Shown here: piece after piece, positions 10,850-27,389 of the stretch
How the letters are laid out: each line of letters starts with the position of its first letter
Position numbering within the stretch: position 1 is the stretch's first letter
NCBI GenBank assembly: GCA_030620095.1
Contig: JAUTXW010001306.1
Location: 1,342,001 to 1,406,000, forward strand
Origin: Kuschelorhynchus macadamiae
Taxonomy: Eukaryota; Arthropoda; Insecta; Coleoptera; Curculionidae
Length of the DNA: 64,000 bases
Reading direction: 5' to 3'
Translations under genes and position numbers: made by a program
Notes under the pieces: generated by a model
What the model saw: the letters and a program-made list of their open reading frames with translations, nothing else
What the model was told of the DNA's origin: nothing
Database searches by the model: none

Positions 10850-13800
10850 AACATCGTTATTTTAAATGGAATACCCTGTATATTTTTCAATTTTCAGAAT
10901 CTTCGTTCATTTCTGACTAACTTTCGTAAATATCTTCCTATACCTATCTGTGACCGTTCTTGAGATATTAATTAATTTAATTTTTTTTTAGTGGAAACAG
11001 GGCTTTCAAAGAGCCTTAATATTTCAACGCTCTAAAACTACATGAAGCTGAAATTCTAGTTACTATTAGGCAATGCCCGTAAATATTTACATTTTTCGCT
11101 ATGTTAATACCAGAGCATACAGGGTGGTCCATAAGTATAAGTTTTTTAGTAACTTATAACAGTGGCTTAATATGAAGTTTTTTAAACTGGACACCCTCTA
11201 TATGATTACTGATTTGAAATGCCGATAAATGTAGCTCTTCAACTATGTATAGATTCCCTATATCTAACTTGTCAAGTTTTCGATTTATAAGCATTTATTT
11301 ATGACTTTTCATAAAATATGTAAGGCTTAATGAGTTCGGTTATAGGTGGTCATGGCAGCATCGCAATTTTAAATGGAACACCCTGTATATTTTTCAATTT
11401 TCAGAATCTATGTTCATTTCTGACTAACTTTTGTATATAGCTTCCAATACCTATCTGTAGCCGTTCTTGAGATATTAATTAATTTAATTTTTTTTAGCGG
11501 AAACTGGGCTTTCAAAAAGCCTTAATATTTCCATGCTCTAAAATAGTATAAAGCTGAAATTCTGGTTACGATTAGGTAATGCCCGTAAATATTTTCATTT
11601 TTCTCGACATTAATACCAGAGCATACAGGGTGGTCCGTAAGTATAAGTTTGTTAGTAAGTGGCCTAATATGCTTTTTTAAATGTACACCCTGTATACGAT
11701 TACTTATTTCAAATACCGATAAACGTAGCTCTTCAACTATGTATAGGTTCCCTATACCTAACACGTCAAGTTTTCGATTCATTAGCATTTCTTTATGACT
11801 TTTCATAAAACATGTAAGGCTTAACGAGTTAGATTATAAGGACCCATGAAAACAATAAAATTAAATGTTTAAATAATTCGTTAAAGTACGATTTTCATAA
11901 ATTCGATACAATAAAGCAGCAAGTAAACTATCGAAACCAACAAATAGCAAAATCATTATAAAATAAATATAAAACACTATTTTCAAAACAATATTTTAAT
12001 AACAGACTTGCTATACAAATTTAATAATTATTTTGTTATTACCTTTACCATTGGCTCTTAAGCAACTATGAATTAAATCCATAACATTAACAGTTGTTGC
12101 CCTTCAAATTTCATTAGCATCCAGTTGCTGAAATGGGAGTCTCACACGATTTTCCAAATCCTTTCGCGTTTCAACTAGTGTTAAATAAACCTTTCCTTAA
12201 TGGCACCCCATAAATAGGCATCGCAAGGAGTAAGATCCGGGGAACAGGGAGAGGGGGTCAATTCCATGGACCCAAACGTTCAATCCAACGATCTTCAAAT
12301 ATGTTTGTAAGTTCCTGGCTTACCTCACTGCTGCAGGGGCAACTTCGATAAATTGCAAGCGGCACCTCATCTAAAAAATCGGTTACGTTGTTCTTAAAAT
12401 TTGCAAATACTCCATCCAATTCAAATTGCCATCGTAAATACAAAAACTGAACTGACTGTCCATCAACAAACAAAAAACATTAAAATTAAAAATGTGTTGA
12501 AACGCCCGTTCTCGTACAAACTTTGGGTTTTAAGAAGCCCAAAAATAACAATTTCTCCGATTAAAAATTCCCTCTGGTGAAAATTTAGATTTGCCGGTCC
12601 AAATAACTTTCTTCAAAAATTCCTGAGTTCATCATCTCACAAAATTCATCTCGCTTTAGAGCATCTTCCGCCAGAAGAGCTAGCGAAGTGATCAATTTAT
12701 AGCCGTGCATCCAGCCAGACCATCTTCTGCACTTGGGATAGATGCTTGAGGAAACGCATGGAAATATCCTAATACGGTAATTTCGTTTTCCTCTCTCTGT
12801 GAAGGCTTTTGATAGTTTTCTTTTGGTTCCACTAGCACCAAATTATAATAAAAAATATACAAATTAATCTGAATCCGTCTAAACTCTTTTCCAGTCATTA
12901 TTGGCAACTGGGGATAACGTTCAGTAAAAATTCGACGTGATCTCGATACAATCCGCAGATATTTTCCATGAATATAAAATAAATTTAGTAACTATTTGCC
13001 ATTCCTAATTTGCTAACGTTATTCAAAAGCAAAATTTTTAAAATTTAAGTAAACATACGGACAATTCGGCGACAAACACAAATGTCCAATTCAAAGACAA
13101 GAACGCCATCGCCAAGGCTCAATGCTCAAAAATGAAATTCTCATATTCAAAACTTTTGATTTGATTTTAAATACTTGTAACTAGTAAAGGGGCAAAAGTA
13201 GGAATAGGAATTACCTTATATAACATTTGATACTCGTATTGGGGATGGTTTCTGTAAAAATGCGCCACAACATTTATCTGAGTATTATATTAGAATTTTT
13301 TGAAAGCCCTGTTTTCGTTAAAAAAAATAAATTAATTAATATCTGAAGAACGGCCACAGATAGGTATAGGAAGATATTTACGAAAGTTAGTCAGAAATTA
13401 ACGTGATTCTGAAAATTAAAAAATATGCAAAGTGTTCCATTTAAAATAACGATGTTGCCATGACCACCTATAACCGAGCTCGTTAAGTCATATATGTTTT
13501 ATGAGAAGTCATAAATAAATACACATGGTTGAACAACTACATTTATCGTCATTTCAAATCAGTAATCATATACAGGGTGTGCCGTTTAAAATTTTTCATA
13601 TTAGGCCACTTTTATAAGTTACTAACAAACTTAAACTTCTCGACCACCCTGCATGCTCTGGTATTAATATGTCGAAAGATGTAAATATTTACGGGCATTG
13701 CCTAATCGTAACCAGACTTTTAGCTTCAGATTGTTTTAGAGGATAGAAATATTAAGGCTCTTTGAAAGCCCTGTTTCCGCTAAAAAAAATTAATAAATAT

Positions 13801-13960
13801 CTCAAGAACGGCTACAGATAGGTATAGGAAAATATTTACAAAACTTAGTCAGAAATGAACATAGATTTTGAAAATTGAATATACAAGGTATTCCATTTAA
13901 AATAACGATGTTGCCACCGGTTTCGGGTAGAAGCGGCAACACCGCGGAACTAAAAATATT
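10850..13960 (-). mobile_element. Mariner-like element with compound inverted ends
   Basis: Two ~500-bp units lie in direct orientation on the left (10850-11348 and 11349-11830), sharing atggaacaccctgtatattt, gctctaaaac/atagta and acagggtggtcc phrases. The right side holds the same units inverted: an outer full one (about 13455-13960) and an inner partial one (about 13285-13450). A decayed transposase lies between them on the minus strand. The (ac)accctgta phrases are typical of the terminal repeats of insect mariner-like elements. (TA)n tracts lie just outside both ends. The pattern is unit-unit / transposase / unit-unit. Confidence 0.7.
12050..12960 (-). pseudogene. Mariner-like transposase remnant (DUF4817-type group)
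   Basis: Read on the minus strand across frameshifts. An N-terminal RRIFTERYPQLPIMTGKEFRRI lies near 12900-12955 and resembles the HTH region of this group (..ERFPNRR.P...F.R). At 12258-12473 LDEVPLAIYRSCPC..EVSQELTNIFEDRWIERLGPW matches the family's catalytic-domain block (..VPL.IR....HDGAPPHFS..V...L...F..RWIGRGGPV.W). It continues in another frame at about 12190-12260 as PPSPCSPDLTPCDAYLWGAIKERF, the SPDLTP.D.FLWG box with the last catalytic Asp. The middle HDGAPPHFS catalytic box is lost. Several stops make it inactive. It lies inside the compound inverted ends and was presumably their transposase. Confidence 0.75.
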
Positions 13961-13963
13961 TTC

Positions 13964-15197
<1,234 letters not shown>

Positions 15198-15206
<9 letters not shown>

Positions 15207-16057
15207 CTAGGAATGACAACAACCAGATTTTACTAGACTGGTACATAAAACCTACCAGTTCTGGTAGATATCTTAATTTCCATTGCAACCACCCCAAAAA
15301 AATAAAGATCAATCTAGTATTGGCTCTAAAAACACGTATTGAAAGGATTTCTCACCCTAGTCTACTTAGAAAAAACTTAAAAAGATTGTATGATATTCTC
15401 CTCAAGAATTCATATCCACAAAAGTTATTAAAAAAACTATTATATAACACAGCTCCAATAATCAACCCTGGAGAGAGAAATGATGGAATAAGTCTCAACA
15501 TCAGTGCCTTCGATTCTCAAAATAGACCGAGGTACTATTTTTCGTTACCTTACATAAAAGAAATTTCAACAAAAATAACCAAGTTGTTCAAGTATGATCC
15601 TTCAATTAAAATCGCCTTTAAACATAATAAAATAGTAGGCAACACTTTTACAAAATTAAAAGATAGGGATGAAATACAAAAAACATCAAACATTGTATAC
15701 AGTATTCCTTGTTCAGAGTGTGAGGGTATTTACATAGGCCAAACCTCTAGGGTCCTAAAAGACAGAATAACTTCGCATAAAAGAGACTGTAGATTAATGA
15801 AAAATACTTGTGCACTTTCAGAACACACAAATCAATCAGTGCACTTATTCAACTTTAATGATACCCAAATATTATGTAAGGAAACTAATTATAACAAGAG
15901 ACTGTTTCTGGAAATGGTGGAAATATTTCTGAATCCTAATTCGTTAAAAAAGAGAGCTGATATCGAAGACCTTAGATCTATTTATTCAAATTTACTCAGT
16001 CTGAACAATTATACGAACAACAATAATAGTTTAAATAACACAGAATTTTCCTTTTAA
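15198..16057 (+). pseudogene. Penelope-like GIY-YIG endonuclease (3' part of same ORF)
   Basis: In a frame shifted relative to the [20 protein letters not shown] and GRYLNFHCNHP (about 15200-15300) are the C-terminal RT/thumb region. After an L.LKTRIERISHPS helix region comes the nuclease domain: NIVYSIPCSECEGIYIGQTSRVLKDRITSH at about 15690-15780, with IPC..C and the YIGQT form of the GIY-YIG signature, and a downstream CALSEHTNQSVHLFNF (H-x-H-like) region. The frame ends in a normal stop at 16057. It was fused to the RT in the ancestor; the join at 15198-15206 is a frameshift with a probable short deletion. The nuclease would nick target DNA for priming. Confidence 0.88.
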
Positions 16058-16550
16058 AAAATATAAGTATTTGTACGTATTATATCCATATACCTTTCTA
16101 TAGTCAGTCTCTTCAATTCGAGTTGTTTTTCGTAGGCATAAATTCGACGTTTAATTCATACTTGTTCTGGTTTGATTAAGATATTTCTCAGCTACTGATT
16201 TTTCTTTGTATCTGGATGTATATCAATGTGATTACATAGCTAAATCCTAGATCTGTGTTTCAATCATCCCGACAGAACGTACTATAACATTCTTTACATG
16301 TCAAAAAAACCTACATAAGAAATTTACTTGCTTCGTATTTCAATATAAAAATATATGGAGAACAGGAATTCCTGCTAGTATGTAAAATCTAATTTTAATG
16401 TTAAGGTCAAAGTGTGTTTGTTTTTCGCAAGAAGTTATCGATACTAATTGCAAAGCAGTGAGTACAATTTTCTACCTTTTTATTTTTTCAAAAAATCCTC
16501 AATTTCTAATTAATGTGCATACAGATATAAAAAACAAATTTCTTCTCACA

Positions 16551-16608
16551 TTGCAGCCCTGAAGAAGGTAATAATCATTACCGAAAGCTTGGCGTAGCTT
16601 AAAAGCAA
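16551..16608 (+). ncRNA. Hammerhead-like motif in the PLE #1 tail
   Basis: Canonical core CUGAAGA (16559-16565). A perfect 6-bp stem II GGUAAU/AUUACC (16567-16572 with 16577-16582) has loop AAUC, and GAAA lies at 16583-16586. Stem III AGCU/AGCU (16586-16589 with 16596-16599) is followed by U17 at 16600. Proximal stem I pairs are missing; only a distal UUGC/GCAA pairing (16551-16554 with 16605-16608) closes it. One unpaired A sits between the core and stem II. Activity is uncertain. Confidence 0.5.
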
Positions 16609-16697
16609 TTTAAATCTAGCCCTAAATTAGGACCGATACCCCAATAATTAGGTTACTTGTTCAACTAGTCGGTCAAGACTACCCTTCTCTTTAATTT

Positions 16698-18360
<1,663 letters not shown>

Positions 18361-18369
18361 GCTTAAGCC

Positions 18370-18790
18370 TGGGTTATTGATTGTAAAAGTTTACGTCTTG
18401 CGTCGTCCGTTTAAGCTGAGCGTTTATATTGGTTTTTAGCCCGTCTTGTAGACTGAAAACGTTTGCGTTTTGCGTCACCTGTGCAATGCAAGTTTGTGTT
18501 GCTTGTTTTTAAGTTTATGTACGTTTTTCTAACTTGCTGAAAATAAATAATTAAAATCATCGTAATGATGCCTAATAAAGACTGGGCATTGTGAACTAAT
18601 ATGTGTGTGCCGCAGCCGTAAAGTTGTTCAAAAGAAGGTGGCGAATTCGACCTGTTAATTGGGGTATAAATAGTAACTACTGAAAACTTCTGCCAGTATT
18701 CTCTTAAAATTAAAGACAATGACCCAACCAGATTTAAATCGACGAGGATGTTATGTATATATATATTAATGTCAAATTTATTACAAAGAA
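18370..18790 (+). repeat. Dispersed repeat, possible Harbinger-like N-terminal relic
   Basis: This stretch is homologous to 47960-48420. Shared phrases include gtgccgcagc(c/t)g, gcctgttaattgggg and gacgaggatgtta, followed by ttaatgtcaaatttatta. The better copy at 48190-48400 can be read as a CAAAAKLLKRR..RRW..PVNWGR peptide, which resembles the N-terminal region of HARBI1-type transposases. The resemblance is short, so the assignment is tentative. Confidence 0.4.
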
Positions 18791-19175
18791 AAGGTTTTTT
18801 AATTTTCTTCTGTCTTGTTCTGTATGTTTACTATTGCTTAGTTACAGGAGATACACTTTTGACGTTTTTTTGCACTGTCAATTGATAAAAGGATAATATT
18901 CATACAAAAATTATTCTATACAGGGTGCGTCAAATTTATGTCGTTTTTTGTTATATTGGCACCACTGCAGAATATAAAAAAATAATAAAAATGGTTCTCT
19001 ATTGACTAGTTTACAGCCATTTTGCTTAATTTTTAATTAAATGCGAAAATGTTGGTGAAAACTTACTAAAACGTAAGATTTTTGAGTTATGACTTTTTTC
19101 ATAAAAAATTTATAACCATTTTAATCACATTATTTTAAATGTTTGTCGGAACAACAAAAAAACTAAATTCGGGTC
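18790..19175. other. No gene seen; one TIR-like phrase
   Basis: A tacagggtgcgtcaaattta phrase at 18919-18938 looks like the end of a mariner-like terminal repeat. Nothing else was recognised. Confidence 0.4.
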
Positions 19176-19179
19176 CCAG

Positions 19180-19775
19180 CGCCCCAGGCAAATTGGGTGA
19201 AAGCTTTAGAAATGTATGATGGTAAGGCAGAACTTGATAATTTATCAGAAAAGGACTGTTTTTTCCCTAAATTGAAGAAGCAGCACCTCATTTATCCACC
19301 AAGCTGAATTAGATGATTTAGTTCGAAACCTTCACTCCACCAATGAGCATGCTGGACTATTAGGTTCAAGATTACCGCAATGGAATTTACTAGCCACTGG
19401 AATCAAAGTTACTTTTGAGGAACCGTAAGCAGGAGCTATCCTTGTTTTCTACTCTACAGAATAAAATGTGTGTTTTTGTTACGGAAAAATTCGCGTTTGC
19501 ACATAATTTGGACGAACGGCGCTTATTTACAGATTCTAAGTTTAAAAGCAGTTCAGTTCCATAATGGCAACAAAAAACCCTCCTTTTTTTTGCGCATGCA
19601 GATATGAAGGAAACATATAAAAGTATGTCTCTTATTCTAAATTTAATAAGCTATGATAAGTATAACTCGCAGATATGTGGTAAAAATCATAGGATAGTTA
19701 CTAGGGCTTCAGGGAGGATACATGTATTGTAAACGCGAAAAAATCCTAGCCATTAAAAAAAGATGGTTTTTCAAT
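19180..19775 (+). pseudogene. Pseudogene of an insect-wide, transposon-associated protein
   Basis: Read in shifting plus-strand frames, HQAELDDLVRNLHSTN and GLLGSRLPQWNLLATGIKVTF (about 19300-19420), then YSTENKMCVFV and LDERRLFTDSKFKSS (about 19450-19555), then KETYKSMSLILNLISYDKYNSQICG (about 19608-19680) and LGLQGGYMYC (about 19700-19730). This order matches an uncharacterised protein family I recall as repeated in many insect genomes (LNDLVRDL..LLGSRL..WNLL..GT..T..R.R...; RLFIDSS..SLKAVLLHNGN; MKETYENM; LLGLQ.GYTKYCCFLCEWDSR). Its function is unknown to me and it behaves like a mobile-element-encoded gene. Multiple frameshifts make this copy dead. Confidence 0.6.
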
Positions 19776-20350
19776 TCCGTCAGTTTGCCAGTCCGTCTGT
19801 CTGTTCGAGGTATAGCTAAAAAACTACTTGCCCTATTGACTTTAAATTTTGGTCAAAATTTAAGGTTTGCATCTTGCAAAAAATCCCGGTCTAGTGAAAT
19901 TAAAAAAAAATATTAATTAAAAACAGCTTATCCAATTTTCCTTAAATTTTGCACAAAAATAAAATATTACGTAGGAATGAACTGATAATATTATGGTATG
20001 AATACAACAGGTTGAAACAAAATGGTGGCTTAATAAAATATTTAAAAAATAAGCTTATATATAAGCTATAAAAACTACTTACTGAATTGATTTCAAATTT
20101 TGCGCAACATGATGGAACGAAAGGGCACTCTAATGAAATTTTTATAAAGATCGGTGTAAAAAAATGCTTATTCACTTTTTTTTAAATAAGCCCAAAACTC
20201 AAGTATGATGACACAGGTAGAAACTGCTAAAATAATGGCACCAATCCAAAGTGGTGGAATAAAATGGGGTTAAAAACATTTTTTTGAATAGTCAGTACAC
20301 AATATATACCAGTAATTTTATAACACTTATTATGTGTTTCTAAATCACTT
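19775..20350 (-). repeat. Diverged copy of the A-B-C repeat family
   Basis: Phrases such as ctacttgccctattgacttt, then aaattttggtcaaaattt, and caaaatggtggcttaataaa correspond to modules of the 8.65-10.14 kb repeat, mostly in the inverse orientation. The copy is interrupted and diverged. No coding capacity. Confidence 0.5.
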
Positions 20351-21785
20351 AGTGCGGAACTAAAATGGGTCACACTTTACTATCGCTAATATAAAGAAAG
20401 ATTCATAACGAGGGAAGTTCTGGGTAAAATAGCGATTTTTAAATTTTTTTACTTTGGGCTTTTATAATGGCACAAATAGAACTTAAATGTGTACTAGGTT
20501 GTCCGCTGAATTTAGAGGAAGAGAATAATGTCGAAAGAACAGTTTAACCAGGGAAGTCACCAGAACTAGATATTATCAGAAAAGCCTAGCCTTCACTAAA
20601 TCTGGTAGTTATAAAACCTAACTGATTTTACACATTTGAATAAATAATCCAAGCGACAGAGGAAAAATGGAAAAATAGACACCATGATTACCTAAAGGAT
20701 TTAGTCTTGAGTATGCCAATAGATTAATATTTTTGATCGATATATAACATCCGTTAAAATTTGTTTTGTTGTAAGTTTATGACCAATTCTGTATAATTAG
20801 TTTTTCACGCCAATAGATATTTATGTCTATCTCACATTTTTTGTGAGCTTTCTTTATTTTGGAAATATCAACGGCTTCGATACATACCAGCGACCTCTGT
20901 ACGTATTTTTTAATGTTTAAAAAAGAAAAATATATTTTTTTCGTTGTTCATTCTTCAATATTTATAAATATAATTTTTACTAAAGGATAACCATGTCATT
21001 AAGCGAGAGCAATTGATAGCAAATTCAAATATTTAGGTAGAAAACATTCACGTTAGGTTGAGCTGGTGGTCTCATATATGCTTTATTCCATACTACTTAT
21101 TTTTGTTGATTTCACTCAATGCTTTTAGCACATTCATTTGTCAATGCAATTATTTTGGATCTTTTGTAGAACAGAGGATGCTTAAAAGAATGAAACATTT
21201 TAAAATGGCCCTTAATTACTATTTTAAGATAAACGCATTAACGAATTGCTACGAAGGTTTACAAAGAATCCGCATTTTATAAGACCATAAATAATTAAAA
21301 CAATAATTAATATAGAAAATGGCTCGCCTCGAATGATAATAGACGCCGTCTGAGAAGTTACGAGCGCCAGATGCAAGTTTTATCAATTGTAGCCATTACA
21401 CGGTCGTGCTGGTAAGTTTAATAAAGATGAAAAGTCTAGTCTCGGTTTCTGAAACGCTGAAAGGAAATGGTAATTATACATTATGGTAGTCCTTGAATAA
21501 AATATGTCAGGATTTGTTTCTTCCTTTTACGGCATACAGTCAACAATATTACTATTTTGAAGTGCAGCAATCTTTAACTTTAGGAAGGCGCAAATATCAA
21601 AATTGGAGCGCAAGGATGCGGTAGTACCTCCTTATATACACGGTGGTCCAGCAGTACGTTCAAGTCCAATAGCGCGGTTATTGCGGGAATTTAAAAAAAA
21701 TATACGAAGTTGTAGAGACTGCTGAGAGCTACATCCTAAGATTATTTTCAGTTTATACAGGGTTGAGGATAAGTTTTCCACAAAC
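20350..21785. other. AT-rich DNA, no gene seen
   Basis: No recognisable homology. The short frame at 21058-21282 has no family motif. Confidence 0.5.
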
Positions 21786-21789
21786 CAAA

Positions 21790-22058
21790 CTTACATTTTA
21801 CAGTGTATCAGTTAGTCGCACGGATCTAGATATTAGAGTATTTGCCACAGCTTGAATTTGTGCTGGGTGATGATGTGATTTTGCATTTAAATATATGTCT
21901 GTATGTGTTGGTTTTCTATATACGGTGTATTCGAAATGTCCGTTATGTAGTTTTGTGACCAAGACATCTAAAAATGGTAGTTTGTTGTTTTCCTCTAACT
22001 CTAGAGTAAATTGTATTCTGGGGTGGATTGAATTTACGTGAGTCAGAAATTTTTCCAT
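21790..22058 (-). pseudogene. Inverted partial copy of PLE #2
   Basis: The minus strand encodes FLTHVNSIHPRIQF, LPFLDVLVTKLHNGHFEYTV and YRKPTHTDIYLNAKSHHH. It is nearly identical to 22625-22890 on the plus strand, but inverted and placed directly upstream of the forward element. This copy reads Glu where the forward copy has a stop (TAA) after LHNGHF, so it preserves an earlier state of the sequence. Head-to-head partial duplication at the 5' side is a recognised feature of Penelope insertions. Confidence 0.85.
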
Positions 22059-22059
22059 A

Positions 22060-23420
22060 CCACCACCAAATCATACCACGGGAAAAGTCGAGCAGATGTC
22101 CTAAACTCTATGGTTTACCAAAAATACACAAACCAGGGGCGCCTATCAGACCTATTGTTACTGCTGTTAATTCGCCGCTACAAAAACTGGAGAAATACCT
22201 TTCTGCAATTATGCAACCAACTGTAGAAAAAGCTGATTCATTTGTAAAAAAACTCGGAGCATTTCACTCGAATTATACGAGATATAGCCCTTGAAAAAAA
22301 CGATATCATAGCAAGCCTAGATGTCAAATCGTTATATCCCAGTATTCCCATCGACGAAGCATTGGACAAGATTGCTATGAACGAGGATTTCCAGGCACAT
22401 ATAATAGAACTCTCGGAGCATTGCCTCAAAAATACTTATTTTTCCTTCAACGGGCAAATGTATAAACAAATGGATGGTGCGCCAATGGGGTCCTCGCTAT
22501 CACCAGTAGTCGCGAATTTATTTATGATATACTTCGAGAAAGAAGCTCTTGAGAAAGCAAGTTTAAAACCCAAATTATGGATTCGTTAGTGGATGACATG
22601 TTCATTATATGGCAACATGGTCATGCAGAGCTCGAAAAATTTCTGACTTACGTAAATTCAATCCACCCCAGAATACAATTTACTCTAGAGTTAGAGGAAA
22701 ACAACAAACTACCATTTTTAGATGTCTTGGTCACAAAACTACATAACGGACATTTCTAATACACCGTATATAGAAAACCAACACATACAGACAGATATTT
22801 AAATGCAAAATCACATCATCACCCAGCACAAATTCAAGCTGTGGCAAATACTCTAATATCTAGATCCGTGCGACTAACTGATACACAGATGAGACTTAAG
22901 GTAATATCTAGTGCTTTAAGGAAAAATGGCTACACAAATCGCACCGTAGAGAAAGCTATTAATGCACAGGTTTCCCGAACAACGAACAACATACAAATAT
23001 GAACCGGGAAAGCAACGAGTAGTCTTACCATATGGAAAAGGCACAACAGACAGAATCGGAAAAATTCTGAGGAAACACAACATACAAACAATACACAAGC
23101 CACAAACACCTATAGGTAAACTACTCGGAAACCCAAAAGATAAAATCAAACTGGAAAACCACGGAGTGTACAGTATTCCGTGCCAGGACTGTGAAAAGTT
23201 GTACATAGGGCAAACTAACAGGCGAATATCAGCAAGAGTGGAAGAGCATAAACTCAGCATCAAAAATAAACAAACAACCTCAGCTTTATTCCTACATCAT
23301 CAGGAATATAGAACATTATAAGACCAGAATAATCCGAGAAGCCATAGAAATTGAAAAACAAGGTAATTTGAATAAAAGGGACGAATCATTAAAACTACCA
23401 ACAGTATAGAAGACAATAAT
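22060..23420 (+). pseudogene. Penelope-like element #2 (RT + GIY-YIG), disrupted
   Basis: The frame is entered in mid-RT at [20 protein letters not shown] (22100-22160). It continues across frameshifts through IIASLDVKSLYPSIPIDEAL (palm motif A), NGQMYKQMDGAPMGSSLSPV (about 22450-22510), VDDMFIIW (motif C, about 22585-22610) and LPFLDVLVTK. A TAA interrupts after HNGHF. After a frame change come GKGTTDRIGKILRKH and GVYSIPCQDCEKLYIGQTNR (23165-23225; GIY-YIG nuclease), and then the family C-terminus REAIEIEKQGNLNKRDESLKLP (about 23335-23400). The N-terminal half of RT is missing and replaced by an inverted fragment. It is dead, but a recognisable relative of PLE #1. Confidence 0.87.
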
Positions 23421-23740
23421 CGACAAATCTAAAACCGCAAAAACTCAAGCGCAATTAGCGCAACAACAACAGCACCATCCGGAAAACATAAATAACGACC
23501 AACGCCTGCGCAGATATAACCTTCGGCCCCGAGTGGGGGTATGAAAGGAAGCGTCGCAGTCACCAACACTTCCGTCTCTATTCGGACGTGAGAAAGAAAG
23601 CTTCGAAAATGCCAAATGTGATTTTGGCGAAACGTCAGCAAAACTGTTCTTTTCAGAACGACAGTAGTGAACGGATGTACACCCGGAATGAAAACACATT
23701 GTATTTTTCCATCCGTGAAGGAGTAAAAATCAACATATAT
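23420..23740 (+). repeat. PLE #2 3' terminal region
   Basis: Non-coding tail following the nuclease. It includes ctattcggacg, a hammerhead-like motif, and gtacacccggaatgaaaaca, and ends in an atccgtgaagga phrase before a short TA run. The last ~150 bp recurs twice, head to head, at 24263-24532, which defines it as the mobile terminal module. Confidence 0.75.
23600..23639 (+). ncRNA. Hammerhead-derived motif in the PLE #2 tail
   Basis: Stem I GCU/AGC (23600-23602 with 23637-23639), stem II GCCAAA/UUUGGC (23611-23616 with 23623-23628), GAAA (23629-23632), GUC (23634-23636). The CUGANGA side reads UCGAAAA, so the catalytic core is absent. The fold outline survives in three copies (also 24326-24365 minus and 24405-24444 plus). 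Confidence 0.4.
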
Positions 23741-24230
23741 ATATATATGATTTATGGGGTTAAATTCAATTTGTGGCCACTTTTTGAAAATATCAGAGGT
23801 GCATTTGACGCCCAGTATTCTTTAATGCGTTTGCATAAATCATTGATTTACGGCTACCTTTCAAAAATATTAGAGGTACTCTTCAAATTTAGTCTTGTGT
23901 TCAGTGGCACAACTGTCAAAAAAACAATTTTGAATGGTCAAGTAATGCTGGTGCTTGATATTTGTTTTAAAAGTTAAGTACAGTTTCTATTGTAAAACGC
24001 AAATGTAGAATACCCGAAAAATGATCAAACCAAACCTGTTTTAAATAAGAATGAGTTAGCGGTAAACTCAAAAGTTATATTGGCTCAAGAAGAATTGCAA
24101 GGGAAACAGATGTAAGTAGAACTATTGTTCCACGAATTCTAAGAACAAACAAGTTTCACACATAGCGCATTCAACTCCTACAAGAATCGTATGAAAATGA
24201 TTATCACAGGTGACAAGATTTTTGTCACTA
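23740..24230. other. No gene seen
   Basis: Between two PLE-terminal structures. Near 24060-24180 a short plus-strand peptide of the kind GSRRIARETDVSRTIV / RILRTNKFH could be an HTH remnant of a mariner-like transposase, but it is too short to assign. Confidence 0.35.
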
Positions 24231-24267
<37 letters not shown>

Positions 24268-24325
24268 GGGTTTTCATTCCGGGTGTACATCCGTTCACTA
24301 CTGTCGTTCTGAAAAGAACAGTTTT

Positions 24326-24365
24326 GCTGACGTTTCGCCAAAATCACATTTGGCATTTTCGAAGC
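24326..24365 (-). ncRNA. Hammerhead-derived motif, left arm
   Basis: Inverse copy of the 23600-23639 motif with the same stem II GCCAAA/UUUGGC, GAAA and GUC, and no CUGANGA core. Confidence 0.4.
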
Positions 24366-24404
24366 TTTATTTCTCTCAGTCTCTATTCGGACGCGAGAAA
24401 TAAA

Positions 24405-24444
24405 GCTTCGAAAATGCCAAATGTGATTTTGGCGAAACGTCAGC
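24405..24444 (+). ncRNA. Hammerhead-derived motif, right arm
   Basis: Same outline as at 23600-23639: GCU/AGC stem I, GCCAAA/UUUGGC stem II, GAAACGUC. The core half is degenerate. Confidence 0.4.
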
Positions 24445-24530
24445 AAAACTGTTCTTTTCAGAACGACAGTAGTAAACGGATGTACACCCGGAATGAAAAC
24501 ACATTGAATTTTTTCATCCGTGAAGGATTA

Positions 24531-26500
<1,970 letters not shown>

Positions 26501-26529
26501 CCAGTATAGTGAAACACGATTTACAAGTC

Positions 26530-27262
26530 CAGATTTTACAAGTGCAGCCACCATCAGATCCAGTGTACGAGATTTATCAAAATTTTAATTTACGCAGTTT
26601 GACTTTGGGCTACACGGGTATGCCAAAAGTGGCCGTCTCTCCGTTTGTCATATTACTTTATACAGGGGCCGTCATTGTAGAATACTATACAGGGCGTTTC
26701 CTAATTGCGTGCTGATGTTAAAGGGGTGGTTTAGTTTAAAAAGAAAACATTTTTTTTTATCTCAATTCTGATGGTATTGTAGATAACTGCATGAAATTTC
26801 TCTTCTAAGCATTAAGGAGAATACGGATTTACTAAGGTTAATTACATATGCACGCCACTGGTAGAAATTTCAAAAATTGATTGTTAATAAAAAATGCCCT
26901 TTTATGCATAAAAAACGTGTATCAAATTTCACACAGTTATTTATCTATAATAGTAGCAGGATTAGGATTTAAAAAAAAAATGTTTTTTTGAAACCCTGTA
27001 TCTCTAAAGTTAAGACTTTTAGGTTTATATTAAACTTTTTTCTTAAAAAGATCCAAGAATCACCCCCCTTTAACATTAGCACGCAATTAGGAAACGCCCT
27101 GTATAGTACTTCACAATGACGCCCCCTGTACAAAGTAATATGACAGACGGAGACAAACGGTCACGTTTGGCATATCCGAATAGCCCAAAGTCGAACTGCA
27201 TAAGTTAAAATTTTGATAAATCTTGTTCACTGGAATCAGTGCTGGCTTCCCTACTATAACTA
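26530..27262. mobile_element. MITE-like inverted-repeat element (~730 bp)
   Basis: Arms of about 195 bp (26530-26728 and 27066-27262) are inverted copies of each other. They share atttatcaaaattttaa, gactttgggcta, tatacagggcgtttcctaat and tgcgtgct(g/a)atgttaaa. The ~340-bp centre has no ORF. The internal tacaggg(c/g)cgt phrases resemble mariner-type terminal sequence, so it is probably a non-autonomous relative. No target duplication was confirmed. Confidence 0.75.
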
Positions 27263-27389
27263 TATTGATGTGTTAATTTTGAAAAAGTTTTTCAAATATT
27301 AATTGCAACATTAGATATTTTTTGACACTCGGTATTGAACAGAAAATTAATTATTTTAAAGGAGTTTATTGACAGCTACTTTATGAACA

